The notes under the pieces were generated by a model. It saw nothing but the letters and a program-made list of their open reading frames with translations, had not been told where the DNA came from and did no database searches. From assembly GCF_921293095.1 (NCBI RefSeq), contig NC_060251.1, forward strand, positions 40,467,644 to 40,531,643: a stretch of DNA of 64,000 nucleotides, in the 5' to 3' direction. Source of the stretch: Ischnura elegans. Lineage: Eukaryota > Arthropoda > Insecta > Odonata > Coenagrionidae. Position 1 is the stretch's first letter. Each line of letters opens with the position of its first letter. Position numbers and translations under genes: made by a program. Shown piece by piece: positions 23,101-33,779 of this stretch.

Positions 23101-25497
23101 TACCTTTATAATGGAATACTTTGGTACAACATTAATGATACTTTGATCAATGCAGAAATTCGTTGTCTCCGGAAAGGAAATAAGTTTTGATAAATAGGAG
23201 GTACAGGGTGTTGAAGGAGGAATCTAAAATACTAAAGAAGGTGGTTGGGGAGATCATTTAAGCATTTTTAAGCATTTTTTTGTCCTATACGAATGGGTTG
23301 GCAACTCCGTAGTTACCAAGCTATGGCAACGCAAACATTTCTTTGGGTGCACTTTGCTGTTCACATGAAAATGTTTTTGCTTGAATGTCAAGCCTCACGA
23401 ATATTACAAAAGAGGATCCTCAAGTCAGCCTCTAAATTTGTTGTCAACCGCTGCGCATTTTAATAGGTTTCAAACATTGCCAATCGCTTAGCTGACTGAC
23501 AAATTGATCTGATTTTCACAGGGGAATACATAATATATAGTTGGGGTGTAAACCAACATTTACTTTCATGAAGATGTTATTTATGATTATGGGCCTCCTC
23601 TATGCAATCCCCTTGTCAAGCCGATTTGACATTTTATTTTATGCTCTGGATTTTTTAAGACGTTAAATAATTAAGGTTGACAAAAATGTGCAATAAGGTA
23701 GTTTCATATTTTTTTTAAATTGCCTACATCGAAAGATTATTACTCCTGACGTACATATTTCATGCTTTTAGATTTTTAAATAACCATATCTATTTGTCGT
23801 GATTAAATGAAAAATGAAAATTTTATCAAGCGCTCGAAAATGCGACGGCTAACAATAAGTATGAATGTTGGGAAAAGCCCGTGTGACGACATTCTAGTTC
23901 CAGTTGCCACAGTGTGAAGCCACCTTGTTGCGAGGCTATGAGCACCGATACGATGCAGGCTGCTAGCAGGTAGCACTTGGCTTAAATAAGGATTATTAAT
24001 ATGTAACCTATCAAATGAAGGAAACTTTCCGGCCACAGGCAATTTTAATAGGTGATTATTAAGAGATGTTTCTCTGAGGTCTGTGCCTCATGCATGCATT
24101 GGTAATCTCAGACAATGTAGAACTCCTATCTACTCGTATAGCATCTAAATCCCTTACGTGAAGTGGCATCACATAGGTGCCAATCTGGCCTTTTTCAAAT
24201 GCGGTTAAAATTGATCATTGCCATTAGTCTAAACTGGGATTTCTAAAACCAAATAATTTGTATATTATGCATACACTAATGGTGGGTAATGAATCGCAAT
24301 CAATGCCTTTCGTTTTCTTTGATGAAGGAAACTACCCTATTGTATATAACAGAGAACTGGAAAAAATTCTTTTTAGAGATGGGGGATGGATGCTGAAGGG
24401 AGAATATGACAAACTGAAGTTGCCCAATAGAAGAAGAGAAGTGGCAGCAGGGGAGAGAAATGAACTAGGTATCATGCCATTTATTGCTTTCTGCGAGTGA
24501 AGCGGAGGAACCTTACTGAGAAGATAACCCAGCAGAGGTGGCCGTTAAGGAAGGATGGAAAAGGAGTCAGAGAAGAGGCGAAGAGTTTGGTTTTCCAGTG
24601 GTGCATTTGAGCCTCGTAAGGTTGTCATGAAGGAGCTCGGAGAGAATGCGGTGAAGATGAACCCTTGCAGGAGGAAACAAGTCAGAAAACAAATGGGATA
24701 ATTCCGGGTTATCCATTTAGAGGCTTGAAAAATAACATTGCATCCGTCACCTGGCCAACTGAAAGGTTTGTTGATGGGCTATTTCTCTCCTCAATTTTTC
24801 ACATAGGAACCCTATCCCAGTGGCGGAACTAGGAATAGGCTTTGGGGGGATTAGGGTGATTAGTGGGGGCTGCCCCCAAGAAAACGGGGAGGAAAAATTT
24901 TGAAAAATAACATGCTTGAAAATGCATTTTATATCATTTTGGCACTTAAAATTTAACTTAAAGCAGAAGCAGTTATTATTTATCAAATCCAGGAAATATT
25001 TTTAAATAATTTTTTGATTTCTCTGAGGCTTTGGGGGGGGGGAGATCTATCCCCCTCAGCCATGCAGTAGTGACGCCACTGAGGATGAGCAATGCTGAAT
25101 TATTAACAGGAAGCGTATTTCTTTCTCCATATATATTACCAAAATCAACGATTCGTTTCAGATATGTGTTTCTGTAATTGATATAATCACCATGTCTTGG
25201 TATACCCTGCTCCTTCACAGGTTTCTCGCAGGTCGCCGACCTCTTTGACTCCGTCAGTTTCGTGCATTCAACAAGTGCTGCCGTGAATTGATCTCGATCT
25301 CTCCCATCGATACCCCTTAGCTCCAATACATTCACCAAGTCAATCAAAGTCCTGATGTAATACATAGCTCTCGAGGAGTTAACGATGTGAGAAAATTTCG
25401 CTTTAAGCCTTTCCAAATTGTCTTCATTGATGGTGATGTCTCTGTCCCTTACCCTTTGGATCACCGAAACGTGTGGCGGAGGTGACGAACTTTTCAT
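20026..25497 (-). CDS. Fadd: FADD-like adaptor protein (death-effector-like plus death domain)
   Basis: Three exons on the minus strand, 25497-25140, 20390-20260 and 20172-20026, join in frame (phases 1 and 0) to 211 codons plus stop, close to the usual FADD length. Residues about 25-85 resemble a death-effector domain (Leu-rich helices; LIDLVNVLELRGIDGRD). Residues about 117-200 form a death domain (IGRKWWDLAHYLNVPDHEIEEIE, with a C-terminal helix rich in Arg and Leu). In insects FADD links the IMD adaptor to the caspase Dredd in the cytoplasm, upstream of Relish; that role is inferred from the family. The start ATG at 25497 follows an in-frame TAA (TAA GGC GTT GAA AAT ATG). Intron 1 is 4.7 kb and full of repeats. 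Another death-domain adaptor is possible, but the DED-then-DD order favours FADD. Confidence 0.82.
20260..20390 (-). CDS. Fadd: FADD exon 2: core of the death domain
   Basis: Acceptor TTTCATTTCTAG|TT, donor CAG|GTAGTT. It encodes 43 codons with the conserved tryptophans (RKWWDLA) and the acidic IEEIEGKYP stretch typical of death domains. Confidence 0.85.
20480..20625 (-). repeat. Tandem duplication in FADD intron 1
   Basis: Two diverged copies of a unit of about 75 bp (TTTTTCTAAGT.TA.TTATGATTGCTAAAAAGATG.CTGGCTTAG) lie head to tail. Confidence 0.6.
20626..21355 (-). other. FADD intron 1 sequence, nothing recognised
   Basis: AT-rich; only short random frames. Confidence 0.5.
21356..21937 (+). 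mobile_element. Tigger/pogo-type MITE in FADD intron 1
   Basis: Ends CAGTGGAACCTCGTTAAAGT and TATTGAGGTTTCACTG. TA flanks the left end; the right TA has become TT. Subterminal CTATAGCGAC and CTATTACGAGAG match the 6124-6909 element. Confidence 0.78.
22033..23063 (+). mobile_element. hAT-like element with CAGGGTTCCCACTC ends
   Basis: CAGGGTTCCCACTC at the left and GAGTGGGAACCCTG at the right are perfect inverted repeats, with CCATGAAAACC and ACCGTGAAAACCTGGAAA motifs inside. No clear 8-bp duplication remains. A LINE fragment is inserted within. Confidence 0.7.
22565..22985 (-). mobile_element. LINE 3' fragment inside the hAT-like element
   Basis: On the minus strand, 22985-22860 encodes IRYNKVPDEI...FKRRLKSLL...YYSINEYL, typical of the C-terminal end of a LINE reverse-transcriptase ORF, followed by a tail ending in an ATT repeat (22577-22590). 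A 30-bp tandem duplication (CATACATACATGATTG) lies near 22650-22700. Confidence 0.65.
23692..24341 (+). mobile_element. TIR repeat family 1, copy C
   Basis: 650 bp, more diverged than A, B and D (left end AATAAGGTAGTTTC). The CRE/E-box core is mutated here to TTACGTGAAGTGG. Confidence 0.8.
24342..24827 (-). other. FADD intron 1, unassigned purine-rich segment
   Basis: Sequence rich in GAAGAAG/AGGAG with no domain or defined repeat end. Confidence 0.4.
24828..25081 (+). mobile_element. hAT-type MITE (CAGTGGCG ends) beside FADD exon 1
   Basis: Begins CAGTGGCGGAACTAGG and ends GTGACGCCACTG, with oligo-G/C near both ends. It shares its interior (CTCAGAGAAAT, TTAAGTACCAAAATGAT-like) in inverse orientation with 36004-36280. 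It lies 58 bp inside intron 1. Confidence 0.7.
25140..25497 (-). CDS. Fadd: FADD exon 1: start codon and death-effector-like domain
   Basis: It encodes 119 codons plus one base and ends at TTT G|GTAATA. The raw frame stays open past the donor into a hAT-type MITE (24828-25081), but that extension is repeat sequence. Splicing at 25139 restores the first helix of the death domain (DFVLDMISENIG) when joined to exon 2. Confidence 0.82.
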
Positions 25498-25514
25498 ATT
25501 TTCAACGCCTTAAA

Positions 25515-25619
25515 TTAACACAGATTAATTTCCTTGCTGTTAATATTAATCAATCCCAACACTTTTAGGGAATAAATCACTGTCACCGAGAAAAAAAGAA
25601 GTTCTTCATCTTCAACCAT
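25515..25619 (-). other. Upstream open reading frame in the predicted FADD leader
   Basis: An ATG at 25619 opens a 34-codon frame that stops at 25515, 17 bp before the FADD start codon. It would act on translation only if the leader is unspliced and starts near 25656. Confidence 0.3.
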
Positions 25620-25650
25620 AAGGTTCGCAAGTGTCCTTCAATTTCCTTTC

Positions 25651-25710
25651 TGCACTGCGATAGCGGAAAACGAAGATAAATACCCGCGTTGTTGTAGTTA
25701 GGGAAATCCC
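25651..25710 (-). promoter_or_regulatory. Putative FADD core promoter with kappaB site, TATA-like and Inr-like elements
   Basis: Reading on the minus strand, GGGATTTCCC (25710-25701, a perfect palindromic kappaB/Rel consensus) is followed by TATTTAT (25682-25676) and, 26 bp on, by CGCAGTGC (initiator-like, A at 25656). The start codon lies about 160 bp downstream. The order and spacing fit an inducible Rel-controlled promoter. The start site is inferred from sequence only. Confidence 0.45.
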
Positions 25711-27005
25711 CGCCCAGTGCGTGGTAGCTGAGTCCATCTGTTGGACAATCTAACCACTAAGAGGGCGTCCCTTCGTGAGAGCGGGTTGGTTGATCTCTCT
25801 CATTTCAGAGATAATTTTTAAACGGACGTCGTTCATAGTTATAATTGAGGAAGTGGTTAAAGCAACTCTTAAAGAATACGCTAAAGGGGTTGAGAGTTCC
25901 TCTCCAGTCACCGTTTTTTGGTTAAGGTACCCTTCGAAGCCCTTGAAACAATTTTATTTAAGTATGAAAACTAATTTAATGATTGCCTAAGTTGGTTCTC
26001 GTATTGTAACAGCCGGTTTTTGGCGGTCATGTACGTAATGATGATGGTCTAGCAGCCATAAATGATGATTCACTAAGGGCATTTTTACCAGTGGACTGCG
26101 CAAGTATGTTGAGAACTTCAGCAAGAACTTCACCTATTGTTGCTGTTTCTTTATTCTGGGGTAGATCATTATGAGGGTGGGGGAACGTACCCCTAATTTG
26201 GGGTTAGTCTTAAGACTATGCCTGAATCCGCCTCTTATTGTAATTAGAGAATGGTAGAGTTTGGATTTCACCTATTATCGTTTCTGGAATGCGGATTTAG
26301 TAATGATAATTCACTATTCAAATTGCTGGAGGTTACGTCAAATTAATTTACATTAATTTTTTTGCATTAAATTAAGTCGTGGTGGCTACCAGTTATTCAA
26401 CCTGAATGTTGGTTTGAATAGGTGAGGGTAGAGCTACCACAGTGTAAGCATCAGGCGTGTGATATTTTTCACGCATTAAGGGGTTAGGGGAAAGGGGGAA
26501 CCATAGGAATTTCGTTCGGGGGGGTGGGGGGGGGGTCCCAAGATCACGGGGGAAAATTCTTGAAAAACAGGGAACTAAGTAGAGTGTTTTAAACTAATTT
26601 TAAAAGCTTTCGCAAGCAAAAAACTTCATTTTTCAAAGAAACCTTTTGTAAATTCATGATTTTTCAATATTTTGTTTTCTTTTAGGAAGCAAAGTGATTG
26701 TGTTTTTATATTTCGGGGAGATGTCAGTACCCCCCGGACCTCCCCCCTCGCTGTGCTACCGGTGAGGGGTCCAATTAATTTCTCTGGACTGGCAGGATTT
26801 CGATTTGCGATGTCCGATGGCTACCTCAAGGTACAGAGGGCATTAAGCTAAACTCTTGGCTGATCACCCAGCCATTTCGAGGGGGCAGTGGCCATGGGTG
26901 CAAGAGAAAAATCGCTGAGTTATTCTCTTTTATAGAATATTCTACCATTTCTCTCGGTACAGTATATTCGGTTTCACTAGTGGCAGCTCACGCCGTCTTT
27001 ATTTA
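25711..27005. other. FADD upstream region and repeat fragment
   Basis: 25711-26430 shows nothing recognisable. About 26500-26765 is a degenerate copy of the oligo-G family (TTGAAAAACAGG...ACTAAGTAGAGTGTTTTAAAC), matching 30153-30409 without its ends. Confidence 0.5.
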
Positions 27006-27310
27006 CAGGGGCGGATTCAGCATCAAATTTGAGGTCATGACCTCGGTACGGCAGGTACGAGAAAACCCCTGAGAGGTGTTCCTCCGAATAAATTTTCATA
27101 AAGATATACCAATTTATACGCATTTCGGAGCCAATATTCATTTATTTTCTTAGCAGCAGATGAAAGTGAACAATTTTAGACAATTAAGGAGTTTAACTAT
27201 TGAGAAGAAATAAAAAGTCTGAAAAACTATTTATCTGATGAAAATGTTAAGAATTCTATCAAATTTGGGGGGGGGTCATGACCCCTGTCACCCCCCTAAA
27301 CCCGCCACTG
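27006..27310 (+). mobile_element. hAT-type MITE, CAGGGGCGG / CCGCCACTG ends
   Basis: Begins CAGGGGCGGATTCAGC and ends AAACCCGCCACTG with oligo-G/C near the right end. No target duplication found. Confidence 0.5.
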
Positions 27311-27456
27311 CCTTCATGACGGCGTTGAGATTCAGCAATCCCGTACCCTTCCTACCATATCCTTACCCTGGAGGCGTCGTCCAGTTCTCATCACGGCGGC
27401 ACCTACATTCCCTTATTATTTACTCTGACTTCCTTCCTCTTGAGGTGCATCTGACT

Positions 27457-29815
27457 CAGTGGCGGTTTGCCCATAAGGACTCTCGGACGCCGCCCCTCCC
27501 AAATATTTGAAAAAGTAAAAAAAATAAATATCCATTAATTTATAATTATACATCTGATTAATCAAAGCGTTTTTTCAGTCCCATACATCGAAAGTGTTGG
27601 AAAAACACGAAAAGAAATAGCGCGAGAAGTTCGTATTTGTAGCCGTGGGGCGCTGGCCAGAACGTCCCAATCCATCCCCATGCAGTTATATGGAGAGTGG
27701 TAGTGGTGGGGGCCGCTGGTGCTATGACGCGTCTAACGTTGTGTCTTATGGAACTCTTGGGACGTCGTCCGAAAATGCGCAGAGCGACGTGTGAGTTGAC
27801 ATCGCTGCGCAGGCCGGCGGGCGTACAATCTGGCGTCTACTTGGTGCTGCCACAGAAAAGGGACGTACGGAATCAGAATGGTCACTGTACTGGGTGTAGT
27901 TATACGATTTTAATTTTTAATTACTGGTAGGTATTGCTACAGTAAATAAATTATCCCATTATGCTTGCGTTTTTTGGTGTTTGAATTCCGGAACACATAA
28001 AATCCAACCAGTTAAAGGCCGTATTGACGAAGGAAAACTATTCTCGAGTATTTGACACAGTTCTGTTATGATTACGAATTTCAAGAACCTTGGGGAAACT
28101 AATATTATAATATTTAGGCCTTAACAATGTATTCATATCTTCCCGATGATTAGAAATACGGTACCTATTTTTCAGATAAATTTATCAAAAGACCTGCAGT
28201 ATTAGGAAAAATCAGTTAACATTCCCCACTGATTTATAATTTAAGAAATAGTTGCGTGCGTGAAAGGGTGAAGGATTAAATATGATTTAAATCGTTAAGC
28301 GTGACTTTAAATAGAGTCATTCAATTAATGTCATGAAGTGCCGCGTACAATGCACCTTTTGTGTGTAGGTTCATCATTTTTCTAGCCGTCCTTGTTGTAT
28401 TAGTTCATGTTCACCTAATTCCTCAGTGGCAGAGCGGTAGCTATCTGACGGAAAATGCCCACTTGGGTCTGATTTAAGTGGCCTCGAAGAGTTCATATCA
28501 GTGAGGAAATCCTTACAGCTCCCATCTGTGGCTCAGTCGAGTCGTCTTCTTTTACGATCTAGAACTTATTTTCTGTTATATCATGGCAATGATTTCGAAG
28601 ACACGGTTATTCCAAATGCGACCCGTTGGCGTCTCGTGTGTTTACCACATATGAATCTTAGACTCAAGGAGATGGTCCGTGACGTCCTTTGTTTGCGTGA
28701 ATGCCTTTGCTGACCTTAAATTCGTCCCTCAGCTGAATCAGCATTAGTGGACCACGACTTCTATCTCCCTTGAGTCGTCCTTATAGTAACGGCAAGACTC
28801 TCGGAAAGAACGGAGTGAAATGAGTTCAGACATCATTTTCGAGGAGTTAATTGTGCGTAATTGGCGATTAAGAAGTTTCTTAGTGCTGTGTGTACATTCA
28901 AGAAGACAATTTTGAATTAATCAACAGTGCTCGTTTTTTTAAGGGAAATATAGGGAAAAATTGTCCCAATTCTGTGTCCAGGCACCTTGTTCTTTTTGGT
29001 CGTATTTTTCGTCGGCCTATTTTGTGTCGTCCCTTGTTTATTTATAGACTAGTGCCCTTGCCATGTGTTCAATCAGAAAGAAATTGTTGTCCAGCGCTGA
29101 TTTCAACGAACGTGTAATTGATCACTTTGCTGGACAAAATGAAAGAAGGATGGACTTTTGCAATACAACTAAAGGCCTGTGAGTATTTCCTATTTTGTTA
29201 AAAATGTGTGAGAAATGTTTAATTGTTGATTTTAAATCATACTGTATTCAAGAAGTATCGCGAACACCGCCATCAAAGTTTACATCTGCAAAGCAAAGCG
29301 CGGGCATTCTAGTAGTGTTTGTTGCCTAGTGGAAGTCAGTGACACTCTCCTCCCTCCTCAGGTGTTACAAGTGTCATTGCTACCTAAATCATTGCAAATG
29401 TTGTATAGATTTGACAAATAACGCATTATTATTGCAAAACGAACAACAGAAGTGTATTGCGGGCATATCCGCACGAAGAATGTAGACGCTAAAACCTAAA
29501 GTTACGTATTTTCGTTTGTATTTGCAAAATATCGCAGCAAATATATTTTTATTCTTCAAGATCATTGATCAGTATCATCGAGAGTCCGGACTAAGCCGAT
29601 CCGTATGACCGAGAGTCTACTGCATTTAGTATTTATTAATCAAGCTTTATTAGGAAAACTAGGTATTTTTGTTGAAAAAAAACGGAACGTATGGCATCAC
29701 AGAATTTAATTCCTATATTGCCGTAAAAACTTAATAAAATACACGAAATATTCAAAAATTATGACCCCCCGGTGGAGTGCGCCCCCCCTAGCATTTGACT
29801 CACGAGCCGCCACTG
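27457..29815 (+). mobile_element. 2.36-kb hAT-type element with 8-bp duplication
   Basis: Ends CAGTGGCGG and CCGCCACTG, flanked by ATCTGACT at 27449-27456 and 29816-29823. No hAT transposase catalytic domain is recognised. Two short coding-like stretches are kept in both copies: about 28440-28680 (contains SLQLPSVAQSSRLLLRSRT) and 29063-29178 (MCSIRKKLLSSADFNERVID, ending at a GTGAGT donor-like site). A second copy, inverted, starts at 61824. Confidence 0.85.
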
Positions 29816-30152
29816 ATCTGACTTGCTTCACGGTCATCGAGAGCAGGCGCTGGTCCAGCATCAAATTTGGGGGAAGGGGGTCATCAGTGATGTCATGACA
29901 AAATTAGCAGTGCCTGAGCGCACTTTCCGTAACTTTTTTTAGATGTGAAATATTACTCTGCGTGTTTTGTTAATTACAAGTTATTATTTACATTTTATTA
30001 CAAAAATTTTTGTTTCGGCTAGGAACGTATATATTAGAAATTTTAAGGCAACAATATTGATAAAAGTGTTATTTGTTTAATGCCGTAACGGCGTTCCGGC
30101 ACCATGACACCTCTGGGGGTCATGACCTGGATCCGTGGAGTATGGAATACCC

Positions 30153-30409
30153 CCGTGGCGTAGCCAGGAATTTTGTTCGGGGGCCCAAAACTAGGGCGGA
30201 AAATTTTTGAAAAACAGGGTACTAAGTAGAGTGTTTTAAACTAATTTTAACACTTTTCATAATCGAAAAAACTTCATTTGTTGAAGAAATATTTTGTAAA
30301 TTCATGATTTTTCAATATTTTATTTTCTATTGTGAAGGAAAATAATTGTCTTTACATATTTCGGGGGGGGGGGGGGGGGTCCGGACTCCCCACCCCGGCT
30401 ACGCCATTG
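30153..30409 (+). mobile_element. hAT-type MITE with GAATACCC duplication
   Basis: Ends CCGTGGCGTAGCC and GGCTACGCCATTG; exact 8-bp flanks GAATACCC (30145-30152, 30410-30417). An 18-bp G run lies near the right end. Confidence 0.85.
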
Positions 30410-30944
30410 GAATACCCCCTGGTAGAATTCTCTTGTACCCATTGTCACTGACCCCTCGCAATTGCTGGGTGATCAGACAAGTGTTTAGCTTACTGCCCTC
30501 TGAACCTTGATGTAACCATCGGACATCCCACATCAAAATCCTGGAAGTGCGAGGGGGTTCAGGAAAAGTAATTTCCCCCTGGGAGAGAAGGGTGTTTTTA
30601 CCATATGGAGTGCTACGCTCTACGATAAATACAGCTCAAATTTCTCTCACGCTTGGGACTTGTAGCCAAGCATTTGCATATATACTACCTTTACCCCTTT
30701 ACAATGGTAAAAAAAATTAAAATATTTTTAAAAATTTGATAAAATTTGGGGGAGTCCTGATCCCTGTCTACTGGTGGACTACCTCCCTAAATCCGCCCCT
30801 GCTCGAATGCGTATCCCCGCGAGCCCGCCCTGGGTTTCCGATCTAGTGTCCGCAGGCTTCTTCCGTGGCTCGCCTTTCTTGGAGAGTGCAATTGATATCG
30901 GAGGGTTCATTTGGAGGGTAGGTACACACTTAGGTACAGAGAAT
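30410..30944. other. Repeat fragments, no gene
   Basis: Oligo-G/C-rich fragments of the CAGTGGCG type near 30750-30800 and a copy of the GC-rich block (GCGAGCCCGCCCTGGGTTTC) at 30815-30840. Confidence 0.4.
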
Positions 30945-31600
30945 GATTGGAAGCAGACTTTGACCAATATGGGAAGGATAATGTTCAGATATCAGCTGAA
31001 AATCGACAAAAAGAAGACTAAGATATTAGTCCCGCCAATATTTTTTGTTAGTCTGCATCCCTGCTGGGAAGCCGAATTACCAACTATGGAATAAGCGAGA
31101 AATAAACACTCATTAGAATACCGCAGGCGAAGAAGGCTTACTACAAAAAGAAGAGTATTCTTTCAGCTGAGAATACAAGCACAAAAGTAAGGAAGAAATT
31201 CTTCAGATGCTACGTATGGAGCATGTTTCTCTATGGTTGCGAGGCTTGGACGTTGACAGCAGCAGAGAAGTCAAGAGAGGAAGCATTCGAAACGTGGTGC
31301 CATCGAAGAATGATGTAAATAAAATGGATCGACCGTGTAAGTAGTGAGGAAGTGCTGAGAAAAGAGAACTCTTCTAAAAACTTTAAGGAGAATACGGGAC
31401 AACGTACTTGGCCATATTAAGAGATATTAAGATAGGCCCTGATGAAAACAATCATAGAAGGACAGGTGGAAGGGAAGAAGGGCAAGGGACGGCCCCGAAT
31501 GGGTTACATCGGACAGGTTCTAAAGGATGTAAAAGAGAAGAAATACGTCGCTATGAAAAGGATAGCGGAATGGACAGCTGCGTCAAACCAATCTTAGGAA
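30945..31600 (+). mobile_element. Degenerate LINE 3' fragment
   Basis: Pieces of a reverse-transcriptase C-terminal region in several frames (INxKKTKIL-like, FLYGCEAWTL, HIxR, EGQVEGKKGKGRP, KDVKEKKYVAM). Same family as 34684-35085 but with frameshifts. Confidence 0.7.
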
Positions 31601-31659
31601 TGTTGACGATTTATGATAACACTGAAATAGCGTATCCTAAACATTTCCCGGGGGGTTGA

Positions 31660-33485
31660 ACCCTCCCTCGATAAAGGGCTATAGTAAATGCAAGGCGTTA
31701 TTTCGTTTGAGAATTTTCTTTTTATATATATACAAACGGCTGGTGTCCTAACACCCCCGCCACACCCCTATTGAGGCGGCTTGCGGGGTAGTACGTATAG
31801 TAGATGTAGAACCCAACCCGGCCCTGTAAAGGGGAAGTCATTGGTGTCAAGACCCTCCTTCTGAGGCAAGTAGCCCAATGACGCGAAATCTTGAAAAAAA
31901 GGAAGGCCTACCCGTGTCAAACGTGGGATAAGGATTAGTTCACCCTAATCTGTACTCAGTTTTAAAAAAATAGTTCCCACTTTTTCACGTTTTCAAGTTC
32001 GTTCGTTTTTCAAGTTTTCGTTCAAGTTGTTTCTCATATGGAAACTTTTGAGTATTCATCCGCCAAAACGCATGTCCATGTATAACTAACTAAATAAAAC
32101 AGATAAAATTTAATATCAGTTTCATCGATCGAACGTGTAAATTTTTCCAATTATTTTCTCCATAGTTCAATTACATCGAAAAAAGTATGATGTGTGAGTA
32201 GCAAGCATTTCCAAAAAGGATCAGGAAAATGAATTGTATGTCTCAGTCGATTATCATTGGCCATTAATTTATCACCACTCGTAAGTAGTATGATATGAAA
32301 AAAAAGCCATTCATCCCGCGTTTAAATAGCCACGGGAGCGCGCCATTCATCGTATATTATTAGTAGCGGAAATCCTCAAATGTTATCAGGCTTGCAAAAT
32401 TTCCGTTTATTTTCTCCCCTACTGCGAACGTTTCTTCATTTCGATATACGACCGTTGGGGGAGGATGAGATGTATTATAGATAAACTCAGTTCTAGGCAT
32501 CCACCTTCCCCATTTATTCCACACTTTTCCTTTGATCACGGGCGAGAGCACCCCTTGCCCCTCAAAAAAAAAAAAAAACAACGAAATTTTCAAATCCTCT
32601 GCTTCTAATTTATCGTCTTCAACAGTTTCTTATGTTCACCATCTTTGTGGACACCCTCCTCATGCCTTTTCGTTTCAAACTATTTCCCCTTTTCCTTTTT
32701 TTTCGAAATGGGCGCATCTATATGTTTCTTAATTGGGGTTGGAAACGCGGAATTGGGAATATTTAAACATATCTTAAAATTACGTTCTAGAAGTGTTCTG
32801 AACCTTTAAAGGACTCTTGGTTATTGCATGTTTTCAATCGAAGTTGTTGAAATTTTGCTTATTTTTTTCAATGTCGGGGGTTACATTAGAACCTGTAAGG
32901 ATTTGATTCTTTCCCGGCGAATGGTTCCCGGGCTTCCCTCCGGGTTAGGCAATGTATTTCTGCCGACGTTTTAATGAAATACTTGGTTGGCCAGCCCTAA
33001 GGACGATGGAGAATCATTTCATCGAAACGTCGGCGAAAATGGAGTGCCTAACCCGGTGGGAAACCCGAGAGATTGAAAAAAATCTTCTGTTTACGCTTAT
33101 GCACTCGGAAACCACATTTCTGACGCCTCGGCTCCATTCTTGCATTCCTTCCCTAAGGGTCGCGAATCCGAACAATATTACGCGACTCGCCACATCATGA
33201 CTCTCCCGCAATTTGTTAGAAAACATGACGTCATTTTCCACAAAAAATATCCACTAGTGGGTCTATTTATCGCAATCCCTAAAGGGAGGGTCGAGTGGCG
33301 TGATATCGTGCGACAGATGATGCTTTGAATGACTCAGCTTCCAATGGCAGATTTATTGAAGGAGGGGTTTAAGTCCAAGCTTAGGCAAGAAAATTGAGGA
33401 AGGCGAGTAGAAATAATACGTATTGCCTAAGAAACGAGATAGCATTGTACCGTGAGGTTTTCCATTTGTATTATGTGATATAACC
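31660..33485. other. Unassigned, with one fold-back repeat
   Basis: 31730-31990 is a GC-rich stretch (CCTAACACCCCCGCCACACC, GGCGGCTTGCGGGGTAGTAC) that looks like part of a retroelement of unknown class. 32921-33073 is a fold-back repeat listed separately. The remainder shows nothing. Confidence 0.4.
32921..33073. repeat. Fold-back repeat with GCCGACGTTT arms
   Basis: CCGGGTTAGGCA...GCCGACGTTTTAATGAAAT is mirrored by ATTTCATCGAAACGTCGGC...TGCCTAACCCGG. Arms are about 55 bp with mismatches. Confidence 0.65.
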
Positions 33486-33779
33486 CAGTGTTGTAGTTGG
33501 AAAAAAAATTAGGCGGTACTCCTCAAATATTGCCAACAGCTGAACATTTTTTATATATCCGGAATTCAAATGTCAAACTCCAACTCTTACAGTAGTTCCA
33601 AGTTGTGCCTCGAGATAACTCTGAACAAGTAAATAATCATTCGTTTTTTCTTAATGAAATCAATTGGACAATTTACAGTTGGGCTATTTTTTGCATATTT
33701 AAAAAGGTAGTTTAACCGGTACGCTTATAACGAGTTTGTACTTTGGGGGGTACGCCGTGCCGGCCCAACTACAGCACTG
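33486..33779 (+). mobile_element. hAT-type MITE with CAGTGTTGTAGTTGG ends
   Basis: CAGTGTTGTAGTTGG and CCAACTACAGCACTG ends, flanked by ATATAACC and ATATCACC (7 of 8 match). Its relative at 54462-54772 lies in the opposite orientation. Confidence 0.82.

Noticed and set aside
24976..25139. C-terminal extension of the FADD exon 1 frame
   Set aside because: The extension reads into a hAT-type MITE; splicing at 25139 gives a proper death domain instead.
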